Shown: piece by piece, positions 1-8,790 of the stretch
Layout of the letters: the number at the start of each line of letters is the position of its first letter
Numbering within the stretch: the stretch's first letter is position 1
DNA from: Armatimonadota bacterium
GTDB taxonomy: Bacteria > Armatimonadota > Zipacnadia > JAUWAU01
DNA: 64,000 nt
Direction: 5' to 3'
Assembly (NCBI GenBank): GCA_030601885.1
Contig: JAUWAU010000003.1
Location: 248,001 to 312,000 of the forward strand
Made by a program: the position numbers and the translations under genes
Notes under the pieces: generated by a model
Told to the model about the DNA's origin: nothing
The model's database searches: none
What the model saw: the letters and a program-made list of their open reading frames with translations, nothing else

Positions 1-67
1 CCTCGCGGCTCTCCCACGTATAGACCCCGGCAACGCCTTCGAGGTCAGTCATTAGATAGAACTTCAT
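1..67 (-). CDS. M55 (DppA-like) D-aminopeptidase, N-terminal fragment cut by window edge
   Basis: Only the first 22 codons are present, reading MKFYLMTDLEGVAGVYTWES and onward; the rest lies beyond base 1. This is almost identical to the start of the complete M55 peptidase at 10228-11055 and contains the first two metal ligands of the family, Asp8 and Glu10. M55 enzymes are zinc-dependent self-compartmentalising D-aminopeptidases. The ATG is 78 bases downstream of the stop of the beta-helix gene on the same strand, so the two are probably co-transcribed. Identity is certain only for the N-terminus. Confidence 0.75.
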   Translation of the reverse strand, partial: MKFYLMTDLEGVAGVYTWESRE

Positions 68-145
68 ACCCGGTCTCCTTCTGGGGCGAGACGTCCCATC
101 AGTTCCGCGCCGCCTTTCGACCGATCGGTTCCGAATCCTCCGCAA

Positions 146-1819
146 TCACGGACTCTCGGCACGGACGCCGGCCGTGGCCGCCATGACGGCCTCGATGTCT
201 GCCCCGGGATCCGTGCCGTCCGTCGCGGTGCCCTTCGCCGGGCTGTCGGGGAGCAGGCGATAGGCCTCGGGATCGACCCCCGCCGCCTCGAACGAATCGA
301 ACAACAGGTTGCCATCGGGGTACGACTTCGGGCTGGTACGCTGCGCGCGTTCGGTGCCCACCCGGATGATCGTGTTACCCTTCATCACGCTGTTGCCGCG
401 GATGTGAGACCCCAGTCCCGCGTTCCACCCAACGCCGCCGCCATCGGGCTTCACGCCGTAGCTGCCCGGTGTCATCAGGTTGTCGAGGAACACGAGGTTG
501 TCAGTCGCCGGCTTCGTGAGCGAGATCATGTTCACGTCGTTCCACGCCGTGTTGTGGCGGAAGGTGTAGTCCCGACCTGCCACCTGGAACATGCGGCCGG
601 CGCTTCTAGTGGGGAAGTCGCTCGCGCTGCCGAACCGCTCGAAGACGTTGTGCTCCACCAGGATGCGCGAGGTGGGCTCAGCGCCCTCCGTCACGGGCCC
701 CGAGCTGCTCCACCGGGCGATGGCGACGCCGTTGACGCAGTTGATTATTCGGTTGTGGCGAATGGTGATGTCGTTGGTCGTGTCCCATGGTCTGCCCTGG
801 CTCGGACTGGAGCTTTTGAGGAGAATCGCATATCCCGTTTGCGCCTCAGCCCAGCAGTTCTCCAGCACGTTCCCTTCGAGCAGCACGCGTCGAGCCGTCT
901 TGATCTCGAACAGGTTCTTGACCGCCCAGTTGTTGGGATACCTCAGCTCCGACCACGCCGGATCCTTGTACAAATGGCACCGTCGGATCTCGATGTCGCT
1001 GGGCACCATCGTCTCGGCGGAGTTCCGCGCGCCGCCGAACATGATGTTCTCCGAGCCGCCCTCCAGGAAGCAGTTCACGATCCTATACGGCCCAGGCCCG
1101 TTCCACGAGACGATCGCCTGCGAGTCGAAGCCGTGGATGTGGCACTCGTCGATCCATGAGTCGATGACGGCCCCCGAACGCGCATTGAGAGTCAGGCCGC
1201 GCTGGCTGTTCAGCTCCGGGTTGCCGTGGATGTAGACGCGGTCGAGGACGAAGTGCGACGGCACGTCGTCGAGCTCCGTGCTCCTGTGCGACACCTCCAC
1301 GATGGCGCTCACCTTGCTGACCTCCGGCGCCGTCGTGAACTCGATGCCTATGAAGCGGTAATGATGAGCGCCCAACGCCGCCCGGAGCGCCGGCTGGTCA
1401 TTCCGATTCGTGACGAGCTTCGGCATGTGTTGAGCGCCGTCGGGCGTCACGCGCGTGCCCGGTGCAGGCAGTTGCTCTTCCGCGGAGCTTCTGACGATGA
1501 TCCAACCATCGCCCGCCTTCTTGGGCAGCCCGAAGGCCCCGGTATAGGTCGCGCCCGCTTGCAGCACGATCGTGTCTCCGGGCCCGGCGGAATCCAGTGC
1601 CTCCTGCAGGTCGCCGTCGGCCGGCACTCGGATCACCTGGCCCGTCTGTTCGGGCATGCTCGTGTCAACGAAGGCACGAGGCAGCTCCGGCGCCTCGAAT
1701 GCCACCGGGCTCCCGGCTCCGCCAACCTGAGGCTGTTGGCCGACCGAGATGAGCAAGCCAAGCGGAGCAAGCAGCGCCAGCGGCGCTGCTGCGGCAGTGA
1801 GGCTCTTCAGCCGGCTCAT
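146..1819 (-). CDS. Secreted right-handed parallel beta-helix protein
   Basis: The protein is 557 residues if started at the ATG followed by SRLKSLTAAAAPLALLAPLG, which gives a classical signal peptide. The longer upstream frame is low-complexity and overlaps the preceding gene. The start has an AAGGTGG-like ribosome site and lies 16 bases after the upstream BNR gene. After the signal comes a segment typical of pectate-lyase-like folds (DGDLQEALDSAGPGDTIVLQ, then AGTYTGAFGLPKKAG-type turns), followed by many short strand/turn repeats with Asn and Ile ladders such as IEIRRCHLY and ITIRHNRIINC. The fold is clear, but the substrate (plant or microbial polysaccharide) cannot be told. It probably acts outside the cytoplasm. 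Confidence 0.75.
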   Translation of the reverse strand: MSRLKSLTAAAAPLALLAPLGLLISVGQQPQVGGAGSPVAFEAPELPRAFVDTSMPEQTGQVIRVPADGDLQEALDSAGPGDTIVLQAGATYTGAFGLPKKAGDGWIIVRSSAEEQLPAPGTRVTPDGAQHMPKLVTNRNDQPALRAALGAHHYRFIGIEFTTAPEVSKVSAIVEVSHRSTELDDVPSHFVLDRVYIHGNPELNSQRGLTLNARSGAVIDSWIDECHIHGFDSQAIVSWNGPGPYRIVNCFLEGGSENIMFGGARNSAETMVPSDIEIRRCHLYKDPAWSELRYPNNWAVKNLFEIKTARRVLLEGNVLENCWAEAQTGYAILLKSSSPSQGRPWDTTNDITIRHNRIINCVNGVAIARWSSSGPVTEGAEPTSRILVEHNVFERFGSASDFPTRSAGRMFQVAGRDYTFRHNTAWNDVNMISLTKPATDNLVFLDNLMTPGSYGVKPDGGGVGWNAGLGSHIRGNSVMKGNTIIRVGTERAQRTSPKSYPDGNLLFDSFEAAGVDPEAYRLLPDSPAKGTATDGTDPGADIEAVMAATAGVRAESP

Positions 1820-1835
1820 CGCTGTCAGCCACCTT

Positions 1836-3128
1836 TCAGGGAGCTCCGATGGCCACGATTCGCTTGGCTTGGCGGGCGATGGCAAGGAAGTCGGTATGCC
1901 CGTCGTCGATGAGGTTGAAGTCCGAGAGGCCGACGTCGGCCACGGGCTGAGGGGACTCGGCCCACGTGCCGCCGCCGTCCGCCGAGGACAGGACGCGCAT
2001 GCGGCCGCCGCGGCTGACGAACAGGCGCAGCTCGCCGGACGGCGAGACGCCCATATCCGCCACCCCGGCCAGTGGCAGCTTCGTGAGCTGCCACGCCTCC
2101 CCATCCCAACGGGATATCCCAAGGAAGCCCTGTTTCCGCTCTTGGAAGGCGACCACGGGCGCGCCCCTGCCCGGGGCCTCGTGCGCGACGGTTATGTACC
2201 CGATGTGTTGCGGGCGCTCGCGGAAGCCGGGGTGCTTCACCGGGTCGTCCAGAGAGCCGCTGTCGTAGACCATGCAGTGTGCAGCCGCTTCGCTGCTGTC
2301 CACGAACGGCCCCAGGTCCGTTCCGTCCGCACTGCGGAGGCGGTCGGCGCCCGTATCGAGGACCGCGAAGTAGACGTCCTTGTGGTAGATGTCATGCCGG
2401 CGCTGGGTCGGCCCGCCGCCCGCGAGAGTCCACGAGAACAGCACGCGATCCGCAGAGCCGTCGGCTCCCGGCCGCCCGACAATGGCCCCGACGTAGATCT
2501 CGTTGAGATGGTCGGGGCGCTGGTCCTGGTAGTCGATGATGGGCCGGGCCTTGCCCCACGTCCTCCCGTTATCCCGCGACACGAGATAGAAGATGGGACG
2601 GTTGTCAGCACCGAGTGTGGCGCGGTAGAACACGTAGAGCTTCCCCTGGCCGGTGGCGATGGGCATGGGATACGTCGCCGGTATGGAGGCGCCGCTGTCG
2701 GTCAGCTCGCGCTCGCGCCAGGGGCCCTCCACCGAGCGCGGCTTGGACGATGTGATCTGCCAGAGCTTCCTGTTGTGCGTGCTGTAGAAGACGTGGAGAA
2801 AGCCATCCGCCGACTGCACCAGGTGCGGGTAGTCGTGGAAGTCGTCCTCGTTGCCCCGCCCGCCCACGCGCACGACGGTGATCTCCCCTGAGCCGTGATC
2901 CATGCTGCAGACGTACGGGTCCATTGACGGCCCGGCCCAGCAGGCGAAGGTCCGGTTGACCTGGGGATCGTAGAGCCCGGGCGCGCAGGGACGCCGACAG
3001 GTCACCGAGGCGTTGGTGGCCACCTGCAGGATGCGCCATCCATCATCGCCCTCGTCCGCGCGGACCACCGCGCTGTGCATGCTCATCGCCAATGCTCCAA
3101 GTCCAAGCCAGACCGTGCGTGTAGTCAT
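1836..3128 (-). CDS. Secreted BNR-repeat (sialidase-like propeller) protein
   Basis: A 430-residue protein from the ATG before TTRTVWLGLGALAMSMHSA, which is a signal peptide ending near VVRA. Asp-box-like repeats occur as SRDNGRTWGKA (about residue 170) and SSADGGGTWAES (near residue 390), with intervening beta-rich segments, so a six-bladed propeller of the BNR/exo-alpha-sialidase-like superfamily is likely. No full sialidase catalytic set (Arg triad plus Tyr/Glu) is evident, so hydrolase activity is not assured. It is the first gene of a minus-strand group with the beta-helix protein and the partial M55 peptidase, suggesting a role in carbohydrate or cell-wall scavenging. Confidence 0.65.
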   Translation of the reverse strand: MTTRTVWLGLGALAMSMHSAVVRADEGDDGWRILQVATNASVTCRRPCAPGLYDPQVNRTFACWAGPSMDPYVCSMDHGSGEITVVRVGGRGNEDDFHDYPHLVQSADGFLHVFYSTHNRKLWQITSSKPRSVEGPWRERELTDSGASIPATYPMPIATGQGKLYVFYRATLGADNRPIFYLVSRDNGRTWGKARPIIDYQDQRPDHLNEIYVGAIVGRPGADGSADRVLFSWTLAGGGPTQRRHDIYHKDVYFAVLDTGADRLRSADGTDLGPFVDSSEAAAHCMVYDSGSLDDPVKHPGFRERPQHIGYITVAHEAPGRGAPVVAFQERKQGFLGISRWDGEAWQLTKLPLAGVADMGVSPSGELRLFVSRGGRMRVLSSADGGGTWAESPQPVADVGLSDFNLIDDGHTDFLAIARQAKRIVAIGAP

Positions 3129-3423
3129 GTTGTCCTCGTGTTCTCCCCTCACCATTGCTTCTTGTACTGTCGTTGCCTTTCTCCTTCGTCCTTGGCCTTT
3201 GTTGTAGGGGCGGTCTATGTCCCGCGCTGCCGTTGCTCGGAGTAGGGGAGTTGCTGTGGTTTGCTCAAGATTTGCAGGGGTGGCCGGTACGCAAAGCTTG
3301 AGGGCTCCGCGGCACGGTCGGCACGACCGCAGCCCTCCCGTCGTTGCTCGCCGTAGGGATGGCCCCCTTCTACGTCGAATGCCTGCTAAACGCCATCGTC
3401 ACAGAGAAGGAGTTACCCGGCTC

Positions 3424-3615
3424 ATGGAATGCGTACAGCTCGAGAAGAACGAAGCCAACTGCACCTGTACCTACATGTCCTGCGAGAGGCGCGGCAGGTG
3501 CTGCGAGTGCATCCAGTACCACCTGGCCCAGAGCCAACTGCCCGGCTGCTGCTTCCCGCCAGAGGTGGAGAAAACGTACGACCGCTCCTTCTCCCGCTTC
3601 GCCCAGCTCCACTGA
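3424..3615 (+). CDS. DUF6485 small cysteine-rich protein
   Basis: A 63-residue protein starting MECVQLEKNEANCTCTYMSC. The cysteine spacing (C-T-C near residues 13-15, C20, CCEC 26-29, CC 42-43) and the closing EKTYDRSFSRFAQL segment match the DUF6485 family as I remember it. That family consists of short cytosolic proteins with a probable zinc or iron-sulfur site and unknown function. I chose the internal ATG because AGAAGGAG lies 11 bases upstream and the longer frame lacks the family pattern. It is isolated, surrounded by degenerate repeat DNA. Family recognition is from memory of the motif. Confidence 0.7.
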   Translation: MECVQLEKNEANCTCTYMSCERRGRCCECIQYHLAQSQLPGCCFPPEVEKTYDRSFSRFAQLH

Positions 3616-4180
3616 GGCCGGGGTGAGGTCTGACCCCGGTGCCTTCTTCCTTCCCTCTCCGCACTCCGCAACCGTGTGGCACGGCTTGCTCGCCAAGCTG
3701 TGCGGCCCCTGCTGACCACCGATCACTAACCACTGGCTACTGCCGTGCTCCACTGACCACCGCCGTCCTCCCTCTGGTCCCGCGCCTGCGCCTTTGCCGT
3801 TGTCTTGGTTGACCCGGTAGGGGAGGGGCTCCGCCCCCTCCCGCCGTTGTCTTGCTCGTCGAGCACGTCAGCGGCACGCGCCGCAAACATCCTCATAGTC
3901 CTCACAAAGACGATCGCTATGCCCTTTTCTCGGCATGACGACCATGACGAGTATGACGACTATGAGCATAGATAGAGCGCGTGGGCGGTCCGGAGCCGAG
4001 GAGTGCGTGTGACGATCCGGGGACTCATGCACGCTCTGCACACGTCCACCACGTTCATCACCTTCAGCGTGGGCCTCTGGGGGCCCGTGCGGGGCTATTC
4101 GGGATCAGGTCCGTGGGGATTGTTGGGAGGGAAAAGTTCGGTATGCTGTCCCCGGAATTCCTCTGGGGGCCTGTGCGGGG
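3616..4180. other. Gene-free stretch with repeat debris
   Basis: No convincing gene in 565 bases. It holds a 22-bp GTGTGGCACGGCTTGCT-type fragment near 3674 that resembles one end of the palindromic element at 34641-34739. It also holds a run of (T/A)CCACTG(A/G) units at about 3710-3770, a hairpin GGGAGGGGC-TCC-GCCCCCTCCC at 3821-3842, and two copies of a 28-bp direct repeat at 4075 and 4161. The hairpin could serve as a terminator for either flanking gene, but no T-tract follows. Confidence 0.5.
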
Positions 4181-4188
4181 CTATTCGG
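4075..4188. repeat. 28-bp direct repeat pair (4075-4102 and 4161-4188)
   Basis: The two copies both begin CTCTGGGGGCC and end GGGGCTATTCGG, and differ at one base. Their starts are 86 bp apart. The second copy runs across the stop codon of the last gene of the three-gene methyltransferase/ATPase operon; the first lies just beyond it. Confidence 0.8.
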
Positions 4189-5311
4189 TCGTGGCCGCGT
4201 ACTCCTGTCGCACGGACTTGGCTTGAGCGAGGTCAGTGCGGACAGGGCGATACTGGGACGACGGGAGTTTGTGCGGGATCTTCCGGTGGTCGACCTGGCC
4301 GCAAGCTATCGCAAGCTGCCGATATGGAGCGCCGTCGCGGATTTGCTCATCCGACTTGCTGCCGGCTCGACGGCGACGCTCGAAGACGATAGGCAGGCTG
4401 ACCATCCAGTAACGCGGGCCGTCTGGCGGGCACCGCTCGTAGATGCAGCCTCCGCCCACCGCCATCGACCAGCCGCGCCGTAGCAACTCGGGAGCTACGA
4501 CCTTGGGAAGCCCGGCGGCGTAGAGGCGGGCGTACGTCTCTCCGCCGGGAGGCGACTTGTGAAACACCCCAGAACCGAATCTGGCCTCCATTGCATCGCA
4601 GAAGGCGGGCCATCGCTGCGAATTCCGTGTGATGATGGAGTGTATCTGGTCAAGGTAGTCGCTGGCAGGCGGGTCGGTCTCCAGGCGCGTCGTGAGGAGC
4701 AGAAGCCAACGCTTCGTCCTGTATCCTGAGGGCCCATCGCCGTACTGGAACTCGGCGAGCTTAAAGAAGGACTTGAGCACATGGGAGAATGGTGGCTCAA
4801 GGGGCTTGCCCAGTGACCCGCACAGATCGAGGTTGATGACATCATACGGGGCATTGTCGACGAATCGACGGTGCCGGTCCTTGATCGCGAACTTCCGCAG
4901 CAAGTCCGCCGTAGGGGCCTCGGCCGGGTCCGGTTGGAGTTTCCCCACTGTGTCAGAGCCGTCCTCGAACAACACCACTTCCTCGAGCATCCCCTGGAAC
5001 CCCTCTGCTTCTGCCCCGAGCAATCCACTCAGTTTCTGATACACGCTTGCGTCGCGCTCACAGTAGTACACGGAACAGAAGCGACCCTCATTGGACGTGC
5101 TCAGCAGTCCACGCTTGTGGAGGAAGAAGATGTCGAGGGCGCCAGCGCCGGGGAAGCTGAAGTAGCGCAGCGGCCTCTCTCCAAGCCGGACCTTCCGCTC
5201 TATCTCGTCGGCGACGTGTTGTGCCATTTCTTCTATTGCTGGTAGCCAGCAACGGAGGCGCACCATGTGCTTGCGCAAGTCATTGTCGCCTTCGTAGCGC
5301 CCCCTAGCCAC
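4181..5311 (-). CDS. Methyltransferase-fold-like protein, third gene of the MTase-GHKL operon
   Basis: 376 residues, not firmly recognised. The N-terminal half has the layout of a class I methyltransferase Rossmann fold. A glycine loop FPGAGALD (53-60) precedes an acidic strand end VYYCERD (81-87), and NLDLCGSLG (160-168) occupies the motif IV position but lacks the D/N-PPY of base methylases. The C-terminal half has no motif I can name. It may bind SAM or nucleotide, or be an enzymatically altered relative such as the partner proteins often encoded beside phage-defence genes. It begins 3 bases after the ATPase gene stop, so the two are almost certainly co-translated. Function unknown. Confidence 0.6.
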   Translation of the reverse strand: MARGRYEGDNDLRKHMVRLRCWLPAIEEMAQHVADEIERKVRLGERPLRYFSFPGAGALDIFFLHKRGLLSTSNEGRFCSVYYCERDASVYQKLSGLLGAEAEGFQGMLEEVVLFEDGSDTVGKLQPDPAEAPTADLLRKFAIKDRHRRFVDNAPYDVINLDLCGSLGKPLEPPFSHVLKSFFKLAEFQYGDGPSGYRTKRWLLLLTTRLETDPPASDYLDQIHSIITRNSQRWPAFCDAMEARFGSGVFHKSPPGGETYARLYAAGLPKVVAPELLRRGWSMAVGGGCIYERCPPDGPRYWMVSLPIVFERRRRAGSKSDEQIRDGAPYRQLAIACGQVDHRKIPHKLPSSQYRPVRTDLAQAKSVRQEYAATTE

Positions 5312-5314
5312 AGC

Positions 5315-6898
5315 TCAGTCCTCTGCCGCGAGAGACGTGAGGAGCCTGAAGAACCGCTCACGCAGTGTGCCCCCGAGCTCTGCGTGCGCGCGCGCTAGCT
5401 CGAAGACCACAGCGGCCTGCTGAGCATTGCGTCGCTGAGCCGCCAAGCGCGGCCAGTCTGCTTGGTCGTTTACGGTGACGATTTTGCGCCGCGTGTCTAC
5501 GCGCACCCACTCGTCACTTGGCATCTCAGCATGCGTAAACGCGTAACCCACCCCGACGGCCTCTCGTGTCCTCAATCTGAAGGTCTTGGCGGCCTTCCTA
5601 TCCCTTTGTTCCTGCTGTCGCTTCCTCCGCCGCGCCAGCTTCCTAAGGACCTTCGGAAAGAACTGCCCATGGAGGAAGGCGCGGACGCCCTCCTGCAGCT
5701 TGCGGAAATGCGGGTCGCTCTGGTTGAAGCTCTCCCTGTCGATGTTCAGTGCGTCCTCGAGCCCTTCCAGGACGCATACCTCGCCAGAGACCCAGTTCAT
5801 TCGTGGCCCCTCGGCCACGTCGTAGTTCATCAGCGATCGGTCCCTATACCCAACAGCGACGTGCTTCAGACGGACGAGGAGGCCAGCGAGGTCCAGCGGA
5901 TTGAGCTTTGTGGCTTGAGCGAAGAAGTAGCCCACGACGCGCAGTCGATCCCCTGAGACCGTCTCGTCCAGGACGAACGGCAGGATCACGAGATCCCGGC
6001 GATCAGGTGATGCAGCCTCCGGATTGGGTAGCACCACAGGACGTTTGAGGCTTAGGCCATCCACCACAACCCGGAAACGAAACTTGACCAGTCTCTGGGC
6101 TACTTCGGCGAAGCCGCGCACTTCCTCGACAGGCCCGTCTTCTGGGTAGGGCAGCGGAGCAAGCGTCGCCAAGTCCCATGCGAATTTCCAGTAGGCGCCT
6201 AGCTGGCCGACTGCCCTGCATTTGAGTGTTCGTGCCAAGAAGCGCGAGTATCTGCGCGGTAAGGGCTCGGGAGCGCGCCCTGCGGATGTTTGACCGAAGT
6301 CGCTGGTGATGACCTCCCGGACCACATCCGTCGAAATGAGCGTACCGGCCATGTCAGCGCTGTAGGGGATGCGCTCGATCAAATGCTCCCCCACCTTGTA
6401 GCCTTGGGCTGCGTCGGGCTCGGCCGGGGCCCGACGCTCCGCGGTTCGATCGGCGTCAACTGACCGACGCAAGATATCCCTTATCTTGATCTGGGCCCGG
6501 AAGGCCGTTCTGCTCGCCCTGTGATGGGACTCGACGGTGAACCACTCGCCCAGCTGGACGAATGCAAGCAGTCCGATGCCGATCCGCCCGATGATGGGAC
6601 GACCGAATTCGCCGATCGGATGCAGCTCCGCCTCGCGCTTGGAGCTGTCGCCGACTCCGCCCTGAAGGTACTCCGAGAATTCGGTTGCGGTCATCCCAGC
6701 TCCGTCGTCTCTGACGCTGAACACATCGAAGCTCGGAAAGCCAGTCTGGATCTCCACGGTAAGGGCACCCGCATCAAAGGCGTTGCTGACGAGTTCCCTC
6801 ACCGCGCTGGCAGGGCCCCTGTAGATGCCGCGGCTAAGGTGCCCCAGCGTCTTGCTGGAAACCGTGATGGGCAGCCATTTGTCCTGTGCGGTCGTCAT
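5315..6898 (-). CDS. GHKL/HSP90-like ATPase of the MTase operon
   Basis: 527 residues with a clear Bergerat ATP-binding fold at the N-terminus. The N-box is ELVSNAFDAGA (35-45), the G1 box is DDGAGM (64-69), and the lid/G2 region is IIGRIGIGLLAF (102-113). The remaining 400 residues are unlike HtpG, MutL or GyrB and end in a basic helix (KLARRRKRQQEQRDRKAAK) before a small terminal domain. Proteins of this shape (MORC/HSP90-like ATPases) are frequent in bacterial conflict systems. It lies 27 bases after the methyltransferase gene and 3 bases before the third gene. An ATP-driven clamp or sensor is inferred from the fold only. Confidence 0.8.
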   Translation of the reverse strand: MTTAQDKWLPITVSSKTLGHLSRGIYRGPASAVRELVSNAFDAGALTVEIQTGFPSFDVFSVRDDGAGMTATEFSEYLQGGVGDSSKREAELHPIGEFGRPIIGRIGIGLLAFVQLGEWFTVESHHRASRTAFRAQIKIRDILRRSVDADRTAERRAPAEPDAAQGYKVGEHLIERIPYSADMAGTLISTDVVREVITSDFGQTSAGRAPEPLPRRYSRFLARTLKCRAVGQLGAYWKFAWDLATLAPLPYPEDGPVEEVRGFAEVAQRLVKFRFRVVVDGLSLKRPVVLPNPEAASPDRRDLVILPFVLDETVSGDRLRVVGYFFAQATKLNPLDLAGLLVRLKHVAVGYRDRSLMNYDVAEGPRMNWVSGEVCVLEGLEDALNIDRESFNQSDPHFRKLQEGVRAFLHGQFFPKVLRKLARRRKRQQEQRDRKAAKTFRLRTREAVGVGYAFTHAEMPSDEWVRVDTRRKIVTVNDQADWPRLAAQRRNAQQAAVVFELARAHAELGGTLRERFFRLLTSLAAED

Positions 6899-6925
6899 GT
6901 CCGCTCTCCTGAGATGTGCATCCCC

Positions 6926-8269
6926 TCATATGCGCCGCAGGTACAGGACGTGCTCCATGAGCCGGCGGGCGCGACCGTTGGAGCGGATCCTCCGCCATTC
7001 TTCCATTCCCGTGACGCGCAGGCCCGGTACGCCGTTCGCTAGGTCAGCTAGCACGCGCGCTGTCGGGACATGAACGCCCAAATATGACTGCTGATCGCCC
7101 ACTACGTAGGCGAGCCGGGCGCCCCGTGGAAGAGCACGAGAGAGAGACTGCAGGTGCCTCAGCATACCGCCGAAGTACTCCCCAATTACCTTGGAGTACA
7201 GGCGGGCGAACCCATCTGTGCGCCCGCGGGCTCGGCGGTCCAGCTTGGCCCGGAGCTGCGTCACCCCCGGGACGTCAGCTACGAGTCGGTCGTCATCGTC
7301 GGCTTTGTATATGCCCTTTGTGTGCGAGCGAATCTGGCTCCTCTTGAGGACCCGTAAGCGCTCGCGAGATGTCACCTCTCCCAGCAGGGCCAACTCTAGG
7401 CGGGTGTTGCGTGTGTAGTCGTGCTCCGCTGGATATGGAGGGGAGGTTATCACGGCATCGATCTGGGCTATCCCCGCGTGCTCCAACAGCGGGCCGACCT
7501 CCCGAGCGTCCCCGAGCATCACGTGGTGACGCCCGTGCGGGCGCCAGGACGTCACGAGTTTCAAGTCCGTGGCCATATCGCGTACCCGAGTGCCGAAGGC
7601 ACGCAGTACGTCGACATCTGCCGGTCCCTGCGTGCAGTATAGCTCGGGGCCGAACCGCACGTTGCTTGCATCTCTCACAGCCGTTGCGAGTAGGCCAAGC
7701 ATCAATATGTCGCTAACAGGTCGGGGCCGGACGCCTCCCTCAATCGCCATCCGCAAGCGCACGAGCTTCCGAGCAGGTCGATCGGCGACCCAGCCTCGCT
7801 CAATCATGCCTGAACTGGCGAGGTACCGATAGACGACGTCCTGGGCGATCCGGCGGCTGCGAGGCAGGCGGACAAGCTCTCTCTCGGGGATGGTTGCCCT
7901 TCCTGCTGGCCCGTCCGTCACCAGATAGATATCCCGCCTAGCGCTGGTCACGATCCCATTGAGGGCTTGGAGCAGCTGACTTGAGGATACTCGCCAGCGC
8001 AACTTCGCCCGGGTGACGAATGCGGCTGCAGGGCTGGCGTCGAGCCCAACAGAGTGGATGCCGCGCCTCTTGCACTCCACCAGAGTCGTGCCAAGTCCAC
8101 AGAACGGATCGAGAACAAGGTCGCCTGGGCCCACTTCCAGCCGCTCGAGACAGTGTGCCACCAGAGAAGGCGAGAACCCTAGAACGCTCGTATGCCATCG
8201 GTGGACTGCAGCCGGTGGTTCTACGTTTCGGTGTGCGATGGCGACATGCGCGTGTGCCGAATGAGACAT
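6926..8269 (-). CDS. DNA N4/N6-type methyltransferase, first gene of three-gene operon
   Basis: 447 residues from the ATG before SHSAHAHVAIAHRNVEPP. The upstream extension of the frame is low-complexity and was dropped. SAM-binding motif I is DPFCGLGTT (54-62) and catalytic motif IV is TSPPYP (275-280), with about 210 residues between them. The opening HRWHTSVLGFSPSLV resembles the segment before motif I in many amino-methyltransferases. The motif I-before-IV order, with a long insert that may be the target-recognition part, differs from the common beta-class order. A nucleic-acid amino-methylase acting on adenine N6 or cytosine N4 is expected from TSPPY. No restriction endonuclease is encoded beside it. 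An Mrr-like nuclease lies 5 kb away on the other strand. Confidence 0.8.
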   Translation of the reverse strand: MSHSAHAHVAIAHRNVEPPAAVHRWHTSVLGFSPSLVAHCLERLEVGPGDLVLDPFCGLGTTLVECKRRGIHSVGLDASPAAAFVTRAKLRWRVSSSQLLQALNGIVTSARRDIYLVTDGPAGRATIPERELVRLPRSRRIAQDVVYRYLASSGMIERGWVADRPARKLVRLRMAIEGGVRPRPVSDILMLGLLATAVRDASNVRFGPELYCTQGPADVDVLRAFGTRVRDMATDLKLVTSWRPHGRHHVMLGDAREVGPLLEHAGIAQIDAVITSPPYPAEHDYTRNTRLELALLGEVTSRERLRVLKRSQIRSHTKGIYKADDDDRLVADVPGVTQLRAKLDRRARGRTDGFARLYSKVIGEYFGGMLRHLQSLSRALPRGARLAYVVGDQQSYLGVHVPTARVLADLANGVPGLRVTGMEEWRRIRSNGRARRLMEHVLYLRRI

Positions 8270-8790
8270 ACTTTGCCATGCCCCAGCCTTCGCCGTGGCC
8301 AAGTGAGGTTGGCCCAGCGATGAGTCAGATGCCCTCAGTGTCACTCCGGCAGGTCCTGATCGGCTCGTCCTCGGGCCTCTATTACACTTCGGCGTCCCCG
8401 CCACGGCTTCCTTCTGGCGGAGCGCGTCAGTGGGGGCAAGCGCAGGCCCCCCATGCGCCTTGCATGTCCAGATGCGCCGGGCTCGCTCATGGATCACGCC
8501 CTCCCCTATCATACCATGCCGGGCGTCCGCCACCTGGATTCCGGGCACGTACGTGGCCGGGGGGAATTCCGCGGACGCCTCACTCAACCATCGGCCGCCT
8601 CCAGCGCCGCCTCACCGCACCCCACTCCGCCCAAGCTCCACCCCATGGTCCGCTCAAATCCGGTAATCCCGGGATCCCGTGTCGGCGCGGCCTCCGGCAG
8701 GACTCTCCGCACGCTGTGCGGAATCGCTCAGCACAGTCGACGGCAAACGGCTCCAATCTCACGTGCACAGCGTCATCGCGGGAGGAAGCG
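8270..8790. other. Divergent intergenic region, nothing identified
   Basis: 521 bases between the minus-strand methyltransferase operon and the plus-strand enolase-family gene. The open frames crossing it are in-frame extensions of its neighbours with biased, proline/arginine-rich composition. It must contain promoters for both directions, but I could not find a convincing -35/-10 pair. The only clear signal is GGGAGGAAG just ahead of the ATG at 8791. Confidence 0.4.

Noticed and set aside
3016..3210. Small plus-strand frame at the start of the BNR gene
   Set aside because: It is antisense to the signal peptide of the BNR protein and has no ribosome site.
4003..4392. Plus-strand frame across the direct repeats
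   Set aside because: It overlaps the end of the 376-residue gene in antisense and mainly translates the repeat.
8270..8587. N-terminal extension of the methyltransferase to an earlier start
   Set aside because: The extra 106 residues are low-complexity and resemble no known domain; the protein pattern begins at SHSAHAHVAIAHRN.
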